Positions 34,441 to 46,909 of a DNA stretch of 64,000 nucleotides are shown piece by piece. The stretch is from Chamaecyparis obtusa (lineage: Eukaryota; Streptophyta; Pinopsida; Cupressales; Cupressaceae). The stretch spans positions 136,501 through 200,500 of the forward strand of contig BSBK01002054.1 in NCBI GenBank assembly GCA_027943335.1, written 5' to 3'. Every line of letters starts with the position of its first letter. Within the stretch, counting starts at the first letter, position 1. The notes under the pieces are model-generated. The model worked only from the letters and a program-made list of their open reading frames with translations, made no database searches and was not told where the DNA came from. Both the position numbers and the translations under genes were made by a program.

Positions 34441-37269
34441 CTTTATTTACAGTGACACTTTTTTGTAGACATATTTCATGGATCACATTTAGCCTATGGG
34501 CCTTACCTTATATAGAAACATGATGTTTTGATTTTATATATTTTATGATGCTTATATATATGAGATACAATATTTGCTAACTGTGATATGTTATGTTATA
34601 TGCATGTTTTACTTTTTCATGTGATGATGCTTGTATTATTTTATGCTTTGTGATGATTATATGATGGATGCACATTTTTATGTCATTGATTTATGATGTT
34701 ATGTATGAATGCAATTATATGCAAGGATTATAGCATGGATGTAGGATACTAAAGCCACAACAAAAAAAATTTACAAAGGCACAAATATTTAACAAGGATA
34801 CTAAGGAACACTTTACACGAATTGAAATGCAACAACCAACATATATTAACTCACAAGAGGTATCATGGCATGCACTGGTTTTCCAACATCCCTTGATTGT
34901 TAACCGCATCAGTTAACTCGAAACCCTAACTAGGTCTCTAAGAAACCCTAACCGGGTTTAAAACAAGAGTTAATAAAAGAGATAAATCAAAGTGAAAATT
35001 TAGACCTAGGAAATATCGTAAAGTCAAAGGTTGGGTCAACACACCCCAAAGGGGTTCAATTCAAAATAAAGATGAATTCAATCGTAATCGTAACCCTAAT
35101 AGTTCCAATGTGAACTAGGTTACCAACTAGGATCGAAAATGCAAAATATCAATAAAGAGATAAAATGATAAAATAAGATCAAGATAATAATCCTAAGCGA
35201 AAACTAAGGTTAAGAAATTATTATCCATAAATAATAATGTTCAAATATTATAATTTAACTTAAGGCATAAAGTTCCAATATTTAATAATTCAATTTAATT
35301 TTATACATTAAAAGACTTAATAACCTTACAAAAACATTAATATTAAATTTGACATTAATGCTAAGGGAGAAATAATTTACCTGAGTCCCACCTTGGGCAT
35401 TTAAATTAATCTCCCCTAAAATAATCCATCTATTATAGAAAATAATAAAATTAATTTAAATATAAAAATTATTAAATTTATCTCCAACTTTGTGTTAAAA
35501 CTAAAATAATATTCATTTGGAAATAAATAATAAATTTTAAACCTGAAAATACAAATCTCGAGAAATAATATTAAAATATTAAAGGGGCCATTTAATTAAT
35601 ATTTTGACATTATTAAATTTGAAAATAAAGTAAATTCATTTATCCAAAATCAAACATTTCAAATCTCAATAAAGTGATAAAAGGGAATCTTTTGAATCCT
35701 CAATATTAAAATAAAATCAGATTTTAAAAATCAGATTTCAAAAAGGGACTGTATGAAGTCGACAGTTATTAATTATAATAACCAATAATTTAAAGACTAA
35801 ACCAGAATTAAATAAAAAATCATAATTCAAAATTCAAAATTCAAAATTCAAAATGGCTCCAAAAGGAAACCCTAAACCTAATTTCAAAATTAAGGTTAGG
35901 CCCTAAAATAAAACCTGGCCAAAACCCTAATTTCACCATTTTGTTGTTGCAGATTTGGCATTGGAACATGGGTGAAGAAAATATGCAAGTTTGTATACAC
36001 ACAAGTATACAAGTGTGTATATACATACATATATACTTATGTATATATGCTAGGTTTACAACAAAAAGGTATATACAGATAATCTACAAGGAATCTTCAT
36101 GGCATCACCAAAATGAAAGGCCACAACATCTCAAATTCCAGCAAGGTATAATATAGGGTTTGAATTAAATCTCTAAATTTATTTTTACTATAGTGCTATA
36201 AATTTTGTTTTAATATTCTAATTAAGTTCTCTATTTTTTTAAATCGGAGACTTGTAATAGGCCCCGCCAACAATAGAATAGAGGGCCAGTGGAATGGATT
36301 GGAATGGAAATAATCGATCGAAGGGACAAGCAGACTTACTCAAGCTACATGGACTACCTGAATGCATTATACATTAGATAAGGTACACATTAATAGATCA
36401 ATTCACCATAAACACGTAAGCCCCTAATGTCAACTATCGATATGTGTTGCTTCATGTGATGAAGATGGATAGAAGGTTATCATCCTACGTCTAAATAACA
36501 ATAGGCCATTCTGCTTGCTCGCCGAATGTGCCTTCTTTATTGTCAATGTTTATTATAGGTGGCAGTATAAGAGCTCCTCTCTTTTCTTCTTAAGCCCTCT
36601 TTTCCAGAGATCTAGAACAGAGTTCCTAGAGTGGATATGGCCTATTGATTAGCCATCTATGTGTTCTGACTATGTGTTGATTAAAGACCCGTGTTAGGTT
36701 CATTCAATATATTTTTGTGGGAAAGCTCTATAACCCAGTGCATAGTAGTTGCATGAAGCATCATACATATGAGACCACGTGTACACTGAGGGTGATGGAC
36801 GCCATGGAAAACAAAAAGGACATGGGAAGGGGTTAGCCAGGCAGCTTTTTTGTTATCTAGTTCCCCTCCCCACTAACTCATACCCTTTTCCACTCCTTAG
36901 AATAGTGGGGAGAGGTATTTTTCATGCTCAATGAAAAGGAGAGGAGAGCTAGCCATATGAATGAGAAGCATTTGGAAGTGCTCGCTGTTGTTCAGTGAAT
37001 GCCCCTGGTTTGAGTATGATAGTGAAGGTGATGGAAATGCCCCTATTTGGTTTCACCAGACATTCATTTGTTTTACAGGCTAGTATGTTTCCATTTATTA
37101 TATTTCATCATAGAATATTGTTGTAGATGAAATACTTTATTATAGTTACATGCTGCATTTTTTTTCTTAATTAAATAGTATAGAAAATGCTATGTTTTTT
37201 TTAAATTTTTTGTTATTAACATTACCAAAGAGTTACATTTTTTTATACATTTTTTATATCCCCCACAAG

Positions 37270-37525
37270 GGAGACCAAAATTGGGTCTACGATACCCAGA
37301 AGGGTCGGCGGCATGCTCAACCACCGCACCCTACTGCAGGAGGGGGGGCTTTGCCCACGCCGCATCCCACAGAGGGGAGACGGGAGCTTTGCCACCACAC
37401 CCCAATGGGGTGGCAAGAGGCAGCCCCATAGCAGCCCAATGGGGTGGTGGAAGGCAGGCCCTTCGTGTCCCATTGGGTTACGTTGGCACTACCACCCGCA
37501 CCCCCAATGGGGTTGCGATGGCATC
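37270..37525. repeat. GC-rich tract with repeated CCCAATGGGG palindromes
   Basis: Five variants of the palindrome C(C)CCAATGGGG(T) or CCCATTGGG recur at irregular spacing of about 30-60 bases, in a block far richer in GC than its surroundings. Three overlapping frames stay open through it because of composition, not coding. The tract at 17,358-17,482 is similar. Confidence 0.65.
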
Positions 37526-37629
37526 CACCGCTTCTCTAAAATTAAAACATAGCAAAGTTTAGTATTATTCTTTTTTAAAAGGTATGTTTAATACATTATT
37601 TTTTTATATGGTTTGATTTAATGTTTACT

Positions 37630-37835
37630 AGTATAATGCATATTATTATATATAATATATATATTATTATATATGTATATATTAATATATATATATATAA
37701 TAATATATATTATATTCATAAATAATATACTATTATATATATAAATATTCATATATATATATTAATATATTTAAATATATATTTAGATATATATATATAT
37801 ATATATATATATACGTATATATATAATTCTTTTTT
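37630..37835. repeat. TA-rich microsatellite
   Basis: Interrupted TA/TATATAA repeats of about 200 bases, including a run of roughly fifteen TA units at 37,783-37,813. Confidence 0.9.
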
Positions 37836-38290
37836 TTTAAAGCAAGAATGCAAATTCTATTGAATTTCCATACTAGGGTATACACATTACATATATGTGT
37901 ATATGTATGAATTAGTATATACATATGTTTTTAAAATATATATGTAAATGCACTCATAGATATATGTATATATACATAATGATGTCTATACCTTCTTGAG
38001 GTAAAACAAGAAGTAAAAGAAATAGAAGATCTATTTTCTAAAAACATCAACATAGCAATATATTTTTTTTAAAGACTATATGCATCTATGTATATACTCA
38101 AGTATATATAAATAGGTGTATATACAATACCTTTTTTTTGAACCAACATAAACATGAAAATGATATTATTTCTACTTAGACTATAGGAAAGTAAAATCTA
38201 CATTCTTTTCTTTTTCAAATACATGCTTGAAATAAACTTTGTCTACATAGGAGTCATCATGAGTGGAGGAAGCGGAGTGGAGGAAGCGGA

Positions 38291-40000
38291 GTGGAGGGAA
38301 GCAAATTTTTGAATGGGGTATTGAGCGGGAAACCTACAGAGAAGGGACAGGATGATCAGTCTACAGGCCTAGACCTGGGCAAGGACAATGGAAAGGGGGA
38401 TGCGATAGAAGATGGGGACTCATGGGCCTTGCAGCCAGATCCAGGTAAAAAAGAGGGTATTGCTCCAAAACCAAGTGCATCTGGAGGATCCCTTGGGGTT
38501 TTGGGATGTTGGACGAATCTATTTTGAGTCAAACCATCAGGTAAATCCTCTTTCCCTAGGATTAAAAATATATCAAACAAAGAGAAGGGGACTTTTTCCT
38601 TAGAAGTGTCTTCTGAGCTTATTGATCATAATATTCTGAGTATGGTTGCAACTCTTGTTGGCAAGTTCGTAGGTCCTAGGCCAAACATTGATTTGGTTAG
38701 AATCTTTGCTAAGAAAAAGTGGGATCTAAAAGGACAGGTTGAGGTTACGGCTATGGCCAAAGATTTTATGTCTTTTGAGTTTTCCTGCCCTGAGGACTAC
38801 TCAAAGATTCTCTGTGCAGGAAACTGGTCAATGGGGAAATCCACTCTCATTCTTCAGAAATAGACCTCTAACCTGGATCTCAATAATGACTTCTTAACCC
38901 AGGCCCCAGTCTAGATAAGGCTTCTAGAACTTCCTCTAGAATACTGGCACAAAGATGTTTTTGATGGCATTGCCAGCTCTTTTGGGGAGTTGCTATCTAT
39001 TGATCCAGTTACAGCAGCCAAGAAAAGACTCACCTATGCCAAAATATGCGTAGGGGTGGTCAAAGGTCAGGATATGCCAGAAGTGATTGAGTTCCAATAT
39101 AGATTGGGTAGGTGTGTGCATAAAATAGACTATGAAAATGTGCCTTTTGCCTGCTTCCATTGCAAAAAGGTAGGACACAAGGCCAAAATGTGCCCTATTT
39201 TCATAGAGAAGGAAAAAGCTCGCAAGGCTCAAATCAAACAAGGGAAAAGAAAAGAGACCTAGAATCAGAAAAAAGGACCAAATCAAGCTAAGGGAACTAG
39301 GAATTTGTGGAAGGAGAAAGCTCCCAATGGAAATAACCCTGAGGGTGAACCTCTAGGGGAGAGACCCAATGACAAAATGGGGAACCTTCCTGATCACCAG
39401 TGTTTGGAAGGAAAGAAAATAAATGAGAACAAGGAGTAGCAAAAGGCCTAAATGGAAGAAGGAAATAGAGAAAAGGGAGATGGTGAAGTCAAACCTATTA
39501 TCCAAGCTATTGTTTTTGGGGAGTGGGACATAGGAGGTAGGATCCTCCCTGAGGAAGGTGAGATCATAGTGGAGGAAATTAAAGAGGACTCCTTCATTCC
39601 TGCCACCCAGGAGATTGAGGGAACTGTGGAGGAGCAAGGCCCTTCTCTTTCTCAGGAATCAAACTTAAGCAGAAGCACGTGAGTGTCTCCAAGGAAAACT
39701 AACAGATTCCTTGAGAAGGTATCTGCCTCTACTCCAGGAAAAATATCTAGAATGGAGGCTCTTTTTGATAGCTACAAAGATGACAATGTGGGACCTTGGA
39801 TATCTGTCAAGGAAAAGAAAGAGAAAAATAGCAAGGACCCATCATCGGTTTCTCTTGCCGCTACAAGGAGCAGAGATAAAGCTGACACAGGAAGTAGATC
39901 CAGTACTACAGGCAGGTGGAGCAAGAATCAAGGAAGAAACAAGAAGAAACATAGCAGATGGGACCCAGAAAACCATATAGCAAACATACCCCCAAAATAA
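38291..40000 (+). pseudogene. LINE ORF1 pseudogene
   Basis: All open pieces (38,291-38,527; 38,606-38,863; 38,990-39,262; 39,452-39,682; 39,683-40,000) are in one frame, broken only by stop codons. The middle has the DUF4283 type region (VAKDFMSFEF-like text, ending LEYWHKDVFDGIASSFG near 38,940-38,985) and then a zinc knuckle CFHCKKVGHKAKMC at about 39,150-39,195. The C-terminal third is acidic then basic (GRNKKKHSRW). ORF1 of plant L1 binds element RNA. The pattern of single stops in an otherwise continuous frame suggests decay by point transitions. Confidence 0.85.
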
Positions 40001-40003
40001 ATT

Positions 40004-42617
40004 ATGAATATCATTTCTTGGAACATTTGTAGACTCAATGGAGTCCACAAATAGGAAATTGTTAGGAATATGATTAGGGATCATAGGCAACAAATTTTTT
40101 TGATTCAGGAAACAAAAATGAAGAAGGAGAAGGTCGAAAGCATTATTTTCAATAAAGGGATGAAGATGGCAGCTACTGATTCTGAAGGTGCTTAAGGAGG
40201 GTTGTTAGTGATATGGAAGGACAACTTAATAGCGGATATCATTTTTTATGAAGGTAACATTTTTCTTATTCAATTCAAAATCCCAAGGATCAGGAAAGCT
40301 GGTTCATTATGAATATCTATGCCCCAAACACAAAGAATGGTAGAAGACACTATTGGAATAAAATTAGCAATCTGATGACCAAGTTGGGAGACTCTAAGGG
40401 CATTATTATGGGAGATTTCAATACCCCCTTATGGCCACTGAGAAATTAGGTGGGCTCCCACCAGACCTGGAAAGCAGACAACACCTGGCTGATTTGATTA
40501 ATGACCTAGCCCTCATGGATGTTGAGTTAGGAGGTGGAAAATTTACTTGGTCTAATAGGAGAGTTGGGATGGATTGTATTCAAGTTAGGCTAGATAGAGA
40601 CCTTATCACTTTGGATTGGATGAACCATCCTCATTGCAAACTTTCTTCTATGGCGAGACTTGGGTCAGATCACTCCCCTATTGCTCTCACCTTAGAAACT
40701 AGCAATAGAAAGAAGGTGTTCCCTTTCAGATTTGAGAAGATGTGGTCTGCACACCCTGGTCTTTTTGAAAAAATTAGGGAATGGTGGGGTATTGATGTGG
40801 ATGGCATAGCTATGTATAAGGTGGATAAGAAACTCAAAAACATTAAAATGGAGATCAGAAAGTGGAACAAAAAGGAATTTGGGAACATCTTTCTTTCTAA
40901 AGAAAGGATTATGGCGGATCTTGCGGAGGTGCAGGAAGAGATTCAGAATATGGGTTATGACGAAAGTAGGCTGAATGCTAAAAAGACTATTTTGGCTGAT
41001 CTTCACAACATTATGGGAAAAGAGGAAATGTTTTGGAGGTAGAGATCTAGATCGGTGTGGCTAAAGGAAGGGGATAAAAACTCAAGATTCTTCCACCTTT
41101 CTACTATGAAACACAGGGCTGCCAATAGAATTAGTGTTATTAAAAAGGGGGATGATACTATAGGGGAAGACAAAGAGATTTCTAAGGAAGCAATTAGGTA
41201 TTTCTCCTCTATCTTAACCAAAGAGCTTAACTTGGGAGAGGAGGACTAGGTGGATAATCTCAAGACCATCCCAAGTGTGATTACTGCTAGCGAGAACAGG
41301 TCTCTAGTGGCTATTCCGGGTTGTGAAGAAATCAAGGAGGCTGTCTTTTCTCTGCCTACTGAAAAAGCTTCAGGCCCAGATGGGTTCCCTACTTTTTTCT
41401 TCCAGATGTATTGGGAAGTTATAAAAGATGACCTTGTAAAATTGGTTGAGGAAATTTTTTGTGCTAAGTGCTTGCTTAAAGAGATCAATGCTACTTTTCT
41501 AGTTTTGATTCCCAAAGTCACAAGTGTGGATTTTTTGAAAATTTCAGGCCTATTAGTCTTTGCAACTCTTTTTTCAATATTTTTTCAAAAGTTTTAACTA
41601 ATAGAATTATCAAAATTCTTCCGGAGATTATTGGACCTCAACAAACAAGATTTGTCCCTGGTAGAAAAATCCTTGATTCTATCATAGTTGTGCATGAGGT
41701 TATCCATTCCTTAGATGAAGGAAAAAAGGATGGCTTCCTACTCAAACTTGATCTGTCTAAGGCTTATGATAGGGTGGATTGGATGTTCTTGGATAAAGTG
41801 CTTGATGCTTTTAGTTTCAATGATAAAAATAGAAAGATTATTTCTCAACTGATCTCCACCGCAACTTTTGTAGTGATGGTTAACGGTTCTCCCTCTAATT
41901 TCTTTAAATCTTCTAGGGGGCTAAGGCAAGGGGACCCTCTTTCACCGATCTTATTCATCATTTTGGAAAAATGCCTATGAAGACTTATTCATGACAAAAG
42001 GGGCAGAGGATAAATTACTGGGTTAAAGCCCTCTTCCGGTCCCTGATTTTCTTTCATCATCAATTTGTGGATGATACCATTTTAAGGGGAAATGCTTCAA
42101 TGAAAGAAGCTAGAAATGTGAAGACAATTCTCAATACTTATTCTAATGCCATGGGCCAACTCATTAACTAGAGCAAGAGCTCGGTCTTCTTTGTTAACAC
42201 CCTTGAGGGAAGACAAAGGAAAATCATTGGTATTTTGGGTTTTGGTATTGGCTCTTTCCCTTCTACCTATTTGGGGCTTCCTCTGGGGTCCAAACCTCCT
42301 GATCTCTTTTGGAACAATCTCATTGATAGATTTAATAGAAAGTTGGTAGGCTGGAAAGGCATCACCCTGAGTCAGGCTGGAAAAGTTCTTCTAATCAAAT
42401 CTACTTTGCAGAATTTGCCTACTTATGCTTTAAGCCTTTTCTCTATACCTACCAAAGTGGCTGATACTTTGGAGTCCATTCAGAGGAAGTTTCTATGGGT
42501 TGGACCTAAAGGTAATAAGAAGTACCCGCTGGTGGCTTGGGAGAATATCTGTAGACCCAAAAAGTAGGGGGGGCTAGGGATTAGGAATTTAAAACAGTTT
42601 AATAGGGCCCTACTATA
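40004..42617 (+). pseudogene. LINE ORF2 pseudogene (endonuclease-RT)
   Basis: Starts MNIISWNICRLNG at 40,004, the standard opening of the AP-endonuclease domain, three bases after the ORF1 stop. The endonuclease continues through IQETK, MGDFNTP and, in another frame, GSDHSPIALTL (about 40,660-40,690). Reverse transcriptase pieces: KASGPDGFP (41,360s), LLKLDLSKAYDRVDW and GLRQGDPLSPILF (41,690-41,980), FVDDT (about 42,065) and STYLGLPLG (42,235-42,567). At least three frameshifts and several stops. ORF2 nicks target DNA and copies RNA in this family. It ends without the usual C-terminal half. Confidence 0.87.
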
Positions 42618-42629
42618 CACACTAAATAG

Positions 42630-43508
42630 TGCACTTCTCTAAATCATTTCTTCCAAGAGAATCCATGGATTGGAAACCTTGAGAAATCAATTTAGAGCTC
42701 CCTAGGCATGGAGTGCAAGGGTTTTAAGAATGCTCTCAGCTAGAGCTATTAAGCCAATAACCTTGCTAGTAAACCATGCAATGGGAGATTCAAATGAAGA
42801 CAAGGGCAAGAATGCCACTATCCCCAAGAATCAAATGCAAATGCAACTATGCTAGAAATGGAAATGCAAGCTATACTATGAAAGGAAATATGCAAGTGTT
42901 ACAATCCAAGCTAATTAATCTATGTGAGCTAATCTAGAGCATAAAAATGAAGCTAGTCTATGAAAGCATAAATATGAAACTATGATGCAAGAAATGGAAG
43001 ATGAATGCAAGAATGTCTTCAAAAAGCTCCAAAGTCTCCAAGCAATCCTGCAGCATAAGGTTATTATTCAAAAGATGGATCTAGAATGAAGAAGAGAGCT
43101 CTCCTTTTATAAGAAATGAGAAAGAATGGACCATGGAGATTAAGAGGCAAAAGATTTAATCAATGGTGGAGCTTGAAAGAGGAGCAATCCATGTGCGCAA
43201 GTATCCTCAAATGGGAAAATAAGAGTTGAATTTTGTGTCCGTATGAGACAAAAAGTGCTTTTTCCCTTTTTATAAAATAAGAATATTGCTTTATTTGTGC
43301 AACTTAGGATAAGAGGAAAAGTGGGGGGCTTTTTATTTAATAAAAAAGGAGGAAACTCCTTTTAATTAAATAAAGACTTAGGATAAAATGGTTAGCCTAT
43401 AGAAAATAATTGAATAAATGATAGAACTAAGATTTGATCAAGAATAAGCAATTGATGATTTTAGCAAAAGGGGCTAATAGTCTAGGTGACCATTTTTAGG
43501 TGATTACA
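42630..43508 (-). repeat. 3' LTR of the Tat/Ogre-like element
   Basis: On the minus strand it opens TGTAATCACCTAAAAATGG directly after a polypurine tract and is proposed to end GAGAAGTGCA at 42,630. A TATA box (TATAAAAGG, 43,103-43,111 minus) lies about 400 bases in. The inner end is firm, the outer end tentative because the flanking LINE is also broken there and the second LTR is missing. Confidence 0.65.
43103..43111 (-). promoter_or_regulatory. TATA box in 3' LTR
   Basis: Minus strand TATAAAAGG followed by AGAGCTCTC, placed in the middle of the LTR as expected for the U3/R promoter. Confidence 0.65.
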
Positions 43509-43521
43509 TTTGCCCCTCTTT
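43509..43521 (-). other. Polypurine tract
   Basis: Minus strand AAAGAGGGGCAAA immediately before the LTR start TGTAATCACC. This is the plus-strand primer site of LTR retroelements and the strongest evidence for the LTR border here. Confidence 0.8.
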
Positions 43522-45454
43522 GACTAATGTGTGATCGATCTGAGAATACATTACGTCAAAGAATAGATCAGCCAAGAAGGTAAGTAAATAGAGATCTGAC
43601 TCCAAAGAATGAAGTGTAGAGAGATAGAAAATCCTACATGGTCAGCCTAGTAGCGACAGTACTAAACACTTAGGAAAGAGATGGACAGTATCAAAACTCG
43701 AGACGAGAACTAACATGTCAAGCACAAAGATAGATCGATCAGAGCAAATGGAATGCTCAAGCATATGCTCTGGAGAATAGCCAATAGGATATGATGTGTC
43801 TACCCCCTTGGGATCAAAAGAGAAATCAGGTAGAGTGAAGGCAAAAGTAAGAGAAATGTGATCAAATCACTATAAATCGTAATCGAAGATGAAAGATGAT
43901 AGGATAACCATCAAGCAATGAAGATATGCCCCATTCAAGACCTTAGAGAGAGATGAATGAAAGACTAGAAGGGTGAGAGAGATGGAGATGAAGAAGGAAA
44001 AGATGCCCCAGTGAAGATCGAAGGATCAGGCCTCAAAAGGTCAGCCAACTACGCGGTAGAAGGAGAAATGTGATTTTGACGATCAAGGTGAACTCAAATT
44101 TTAGTTTCGATCCTGAAATGAAGAGAAAATGATGTGTTACGAAAGACAAGAAGTGAAAGACATGATCAGGAAGAAGCGAAAGGTGAGTGTAGTTGACCGA
44201 TAGGTCCACAAAAGATGAAAGGAGAGCTCTCTCCATATGCAAGATGCAAAAATAACTAACATGAACCTAAAAATGCAAGCTACTATGAAAAGTGGTTTAC
44301 TTGCAAGGTCACAAAGCTATTAGACTCTAATATTCATCATCAAGTGTTATTGGTAGCATCATAAGATCATAAAATACACACTAGTATAACTATGTGGATC
44401 TGAATATGATCTATATCAGATAGGAATGTGGAAATCCCACCTAGGCACCAAAGACATATAAGTCAAGATAACTAGTGCAGTGAGGTTCCCTAAGTTTAGT
44501 ATAGCAGGATTATGCTCGCATTGAGACACAAGAAAGTCAAGATGACTAAAAGCATGCACTTACAAAAAAAGTCAAGGATAATACCTTGTAGATCCCAATG
44601 TTAAGTGGAACAAGCATAAATGCTAATGACAGTTAGGATCAACAAAATATACCCACAAGCAGAAAGAAAATAAAACATGTCCTCATGCCCCAGTCTTCTA
44701 GCTCGGCATCATCGAAAACTATTAGGGAGAGAACACTCAGCAAAGAAATCATCATAGATAGCACACAAAGAAATAAAGTCAAGCAAATTTTAGCAAGTCA
44801 AGTGTTTAAGTACGTGTGTGTAGGTCATAGATTCAAACTTTGAGTATCACATCTGCCAGTGAGAAATATTGCATCATCTAAACTGTGGGTAGGATATCTG
44901 ATAAGTGTTAAGAAACACTCGACACTGGGGTAGTGTTGAAAAATAGAATTGGGGTGGTGTTGAAAAACAAAATTTGCAAGCTGCCTAAGAAACCCAGATG
45001 CACAAAGAGACCCAAGATAAGCTAGAACAATGTATGCCCCCTAGACTAAGATAAGAGTCAATTCTAGGCTAGGAGAGGCAAAGCGAGAAGTGGAGCGGAG
45101 GAGTGCCATGCAAGACTAATAGACATAGGTGCAAAGGGTCTCAAGCAGCACCTGCTTCCAGGTTTTCACCACTTGATAGATTTTTTAGGACTTTTTTTAA
45201 TTTTTTTTATATTTTTGCTACCAAGGCACCTATTTCCAGGTTTTCACCAAGGCACTTTTTCTATTTTTTTGAATTTTTTGAATTTTTTTATTTTTTTGGT
45301 GAGACATCAAAGTGCCTATTGCTAGGTTTTCACTAGGATGCTCATTTTTTCAGGACATTTTATGCTTTTTAGGATTTTTTTCAGCATGATATATGAATTT
45401 TTTTTTTGACATTTTTTCAAGATCAATAAAATATATACAAAGAGCTCAAGAACC
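43522..45454 (-). other. Long untranslated region of the Tat/Ogre-like element
   Basis: About 1.9 kb between the pol stop and the polypurine tract, without coding motifs. At 45,158, 45,237 and 45,322 a CCAGGTTTTCACC-like word recurs with spacing of 79 and 85 bases, linked by T-rich stretches. Long non-coding regions before the 3' LTR are known in the Tat/Ogre lineage. Confidence 0.5.
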
Positions 45455-45760
45455 TTAGACACAGTACTTCTTCAGATGTAGATAATTGGTAGGCCCAATA
45501 AGCTCTTCTCCCTCTAGTGTAGATAGCTGATAGGCCTTGAACCTAAATTTTGTTGCGATAATACAAGGCCTTGACCAATAGGAACCAACTCTAAGAAATT
45601 TCCAAGCTAGCGCGGGATCGTTAAAGTGTGATCTACATATACCATCGTGGACTTCAGCTAGCACTTTGTCTGACTCCTCTATTTCTAGACACCACAGGAG
45701 AGTTCCATCAAGACCCTTCCTATATAAGTCACTAGAGATGAGGGTAAAGTGCAAGGTGTT
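45455..45760 (-). pseudogene. pol tail: integrase zinc-binding fragment fused to pol C-terminus
   Basis: The frame reads HFTLISSDLYRKGLDGTLLW, then VHDGICRSHFNDPALAWKF...YW, the H-x3-H half of the integrase zinc-binding domain of this Ty3 type. Right after YWSRP the DDE core should follow, but the text jumps to FRFKAYQLSTLEGEE and LKKYCV-stop, which looks like the pol C-terminal end. So the core was deleted and the frame stayed open for 99 codons. Upstream (45,760-45,940) degenerate text of the RNase H/IN linker can be seen. Confidence 0.6.
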
Positions 45761-45949
45761 ATGGATGAGATTTTAAAGGATAACATGATCTTGGAAATAG
45801 GAAAAGATGGTGGCATTGTAGGAATTGTGGGCAGGATAGCGTAATTCTTCCACCAGGAACTGGAAGTGGGATTTATGCTTTTTCAATTGTAAAATGGATG
45901 CGGAAGTAACCAAGGCATTAGTAGCTTTGATCTAAGCTCTAGGAATGTG

Positions 45950-46837
45950 CTAAAATATGACAAATGTGAAATAATTCTTGAAAAAGTTCACCATTTTTTT
46001 GTAGAGAATCAGCTTGTCATCCTTTATTTGATAATCATCATTTTTTAGCAGGTCTTTATTTTTACTTTTTTTAGGTTTGGATACCACCACAATGTGGTTT
46101 TCACCATCTAACCATTGCTCTTTTATTTTGATTTGATGATTGAGATACTTTATTTCTGATTCAGTCCTTTTTATTGCTGGTTTGCTGGTGGAAGAAGTAA
46201 CAGGTTCAATGGCATGTTGATCCTGGGTGGACCAAGCTATGAGATCTGATTTCATGAGATGAAATGAAGTGACTAGTTCAATAGCATTTATGTGAGGGAT
46301 GTCATCTCTAGTGACAAGATAGGTCAAGCCTATAGGGTAAGCTCTAAAAGTGTTAAGATCTAGACTTGTCATAGAAGGACTAGCGTGGTCCACTAAAGCA
46401 ATATGTAGATTAAACTCATCAGACCCTACGTGAGACTCATCAACTATGTCGAGTTGGTCACCATAAGTATGAACCACATCCACTTCCATATCCACTGTGG
46501 AAGATCCGTCGGAGAGATTATCCCATTCATATTCATTTGAATATATTGTTATGCTTCTATTGGGATGCTTGCACCAAGAATTTTTAGGACCTTTAGAAGT
46601 AGAGGCTTCAGCATCATTATTTGTGAGATCTCCTCTTTTCATTAACCACAAAATATTCCTATGTTGTCTAGCTCTGGGATCAAATTCATTATCTCTAGAC
46701 ATAGAAGCGTCAGCTGAATCATTGTTAGGCATACATTCTCCTTCCCAAAGGAGTGAAGTAGAAGGAAGATCATCTCCCATTTGAGCCATAGTGTGCACTG
46801 GTGGCTCATCTATATCTGTGTTTGAATCACTAATCAT
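45950..46837 (-). pseudogene. Linker region of the Tat/Ogre-like element, 295 codons open
   Basis: Acidic, low-hydrophobicity sequence with no catalytic motif, ending in a lysine-rich stretch (KPKKSKNKD). It lies where reverse transcriptase should come after the G-patch-like part. I do not recognise a domain; similar variable linkers precede RT in this element type. It is the longest intact frame of the element. Confidence 0.45.
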
Positions 46838-46909
46838 GGGAGCATTTCTAGAACATGTAGGGAGGTCATCATCAGCACCATATCCTAGACCTATTGTAAT
46901 CTTAGAGGG

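Larger units (their letters stand above)
34450..38250. other. AT-rich spacer without recognisable genes
   Basis: 34,480-34,720 is rich in ATGATG/TTATGATG words. 34,900-36,240 is A-rich with repeats of AACCCTAA and a run of four AATTCAAA units at 35,825-35,853. 36,254 begins TGTAATAGGCCCC, which could be an LTR start, but I found no partner end. The open frames here are short or are artefacts of low complexity. Confidence 0.6.
38259..42617 (+). mobile_element. L1-type LINE, 3'-truncated and decayed
   Basis: Two reading frames in the order typical of plant L1 elements: ORF1 with a DUF4283-like region and CCHC knuckle, then ORF2 with endonuclease and reverse transcriptase. The sequence stops matching after the GGLGIRNLKQFNRALL segment at about 42,615, so the rest of ORF2, the 3' UTR and the poly(A) are absent. 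The next element's LTR begins within some 15 bases. Three near-copies of GGAGTGGAGGAAGC lie at 38,262-38,303 at the 5' side. Confidence 0.88.

Noticed and set aside
37192..37562. Several overlapping open frames of about 80-90 codons
   Set aside because: They exist in three frames and both strands because of the GC-rich palindromic repeat; translations are low-complexity.
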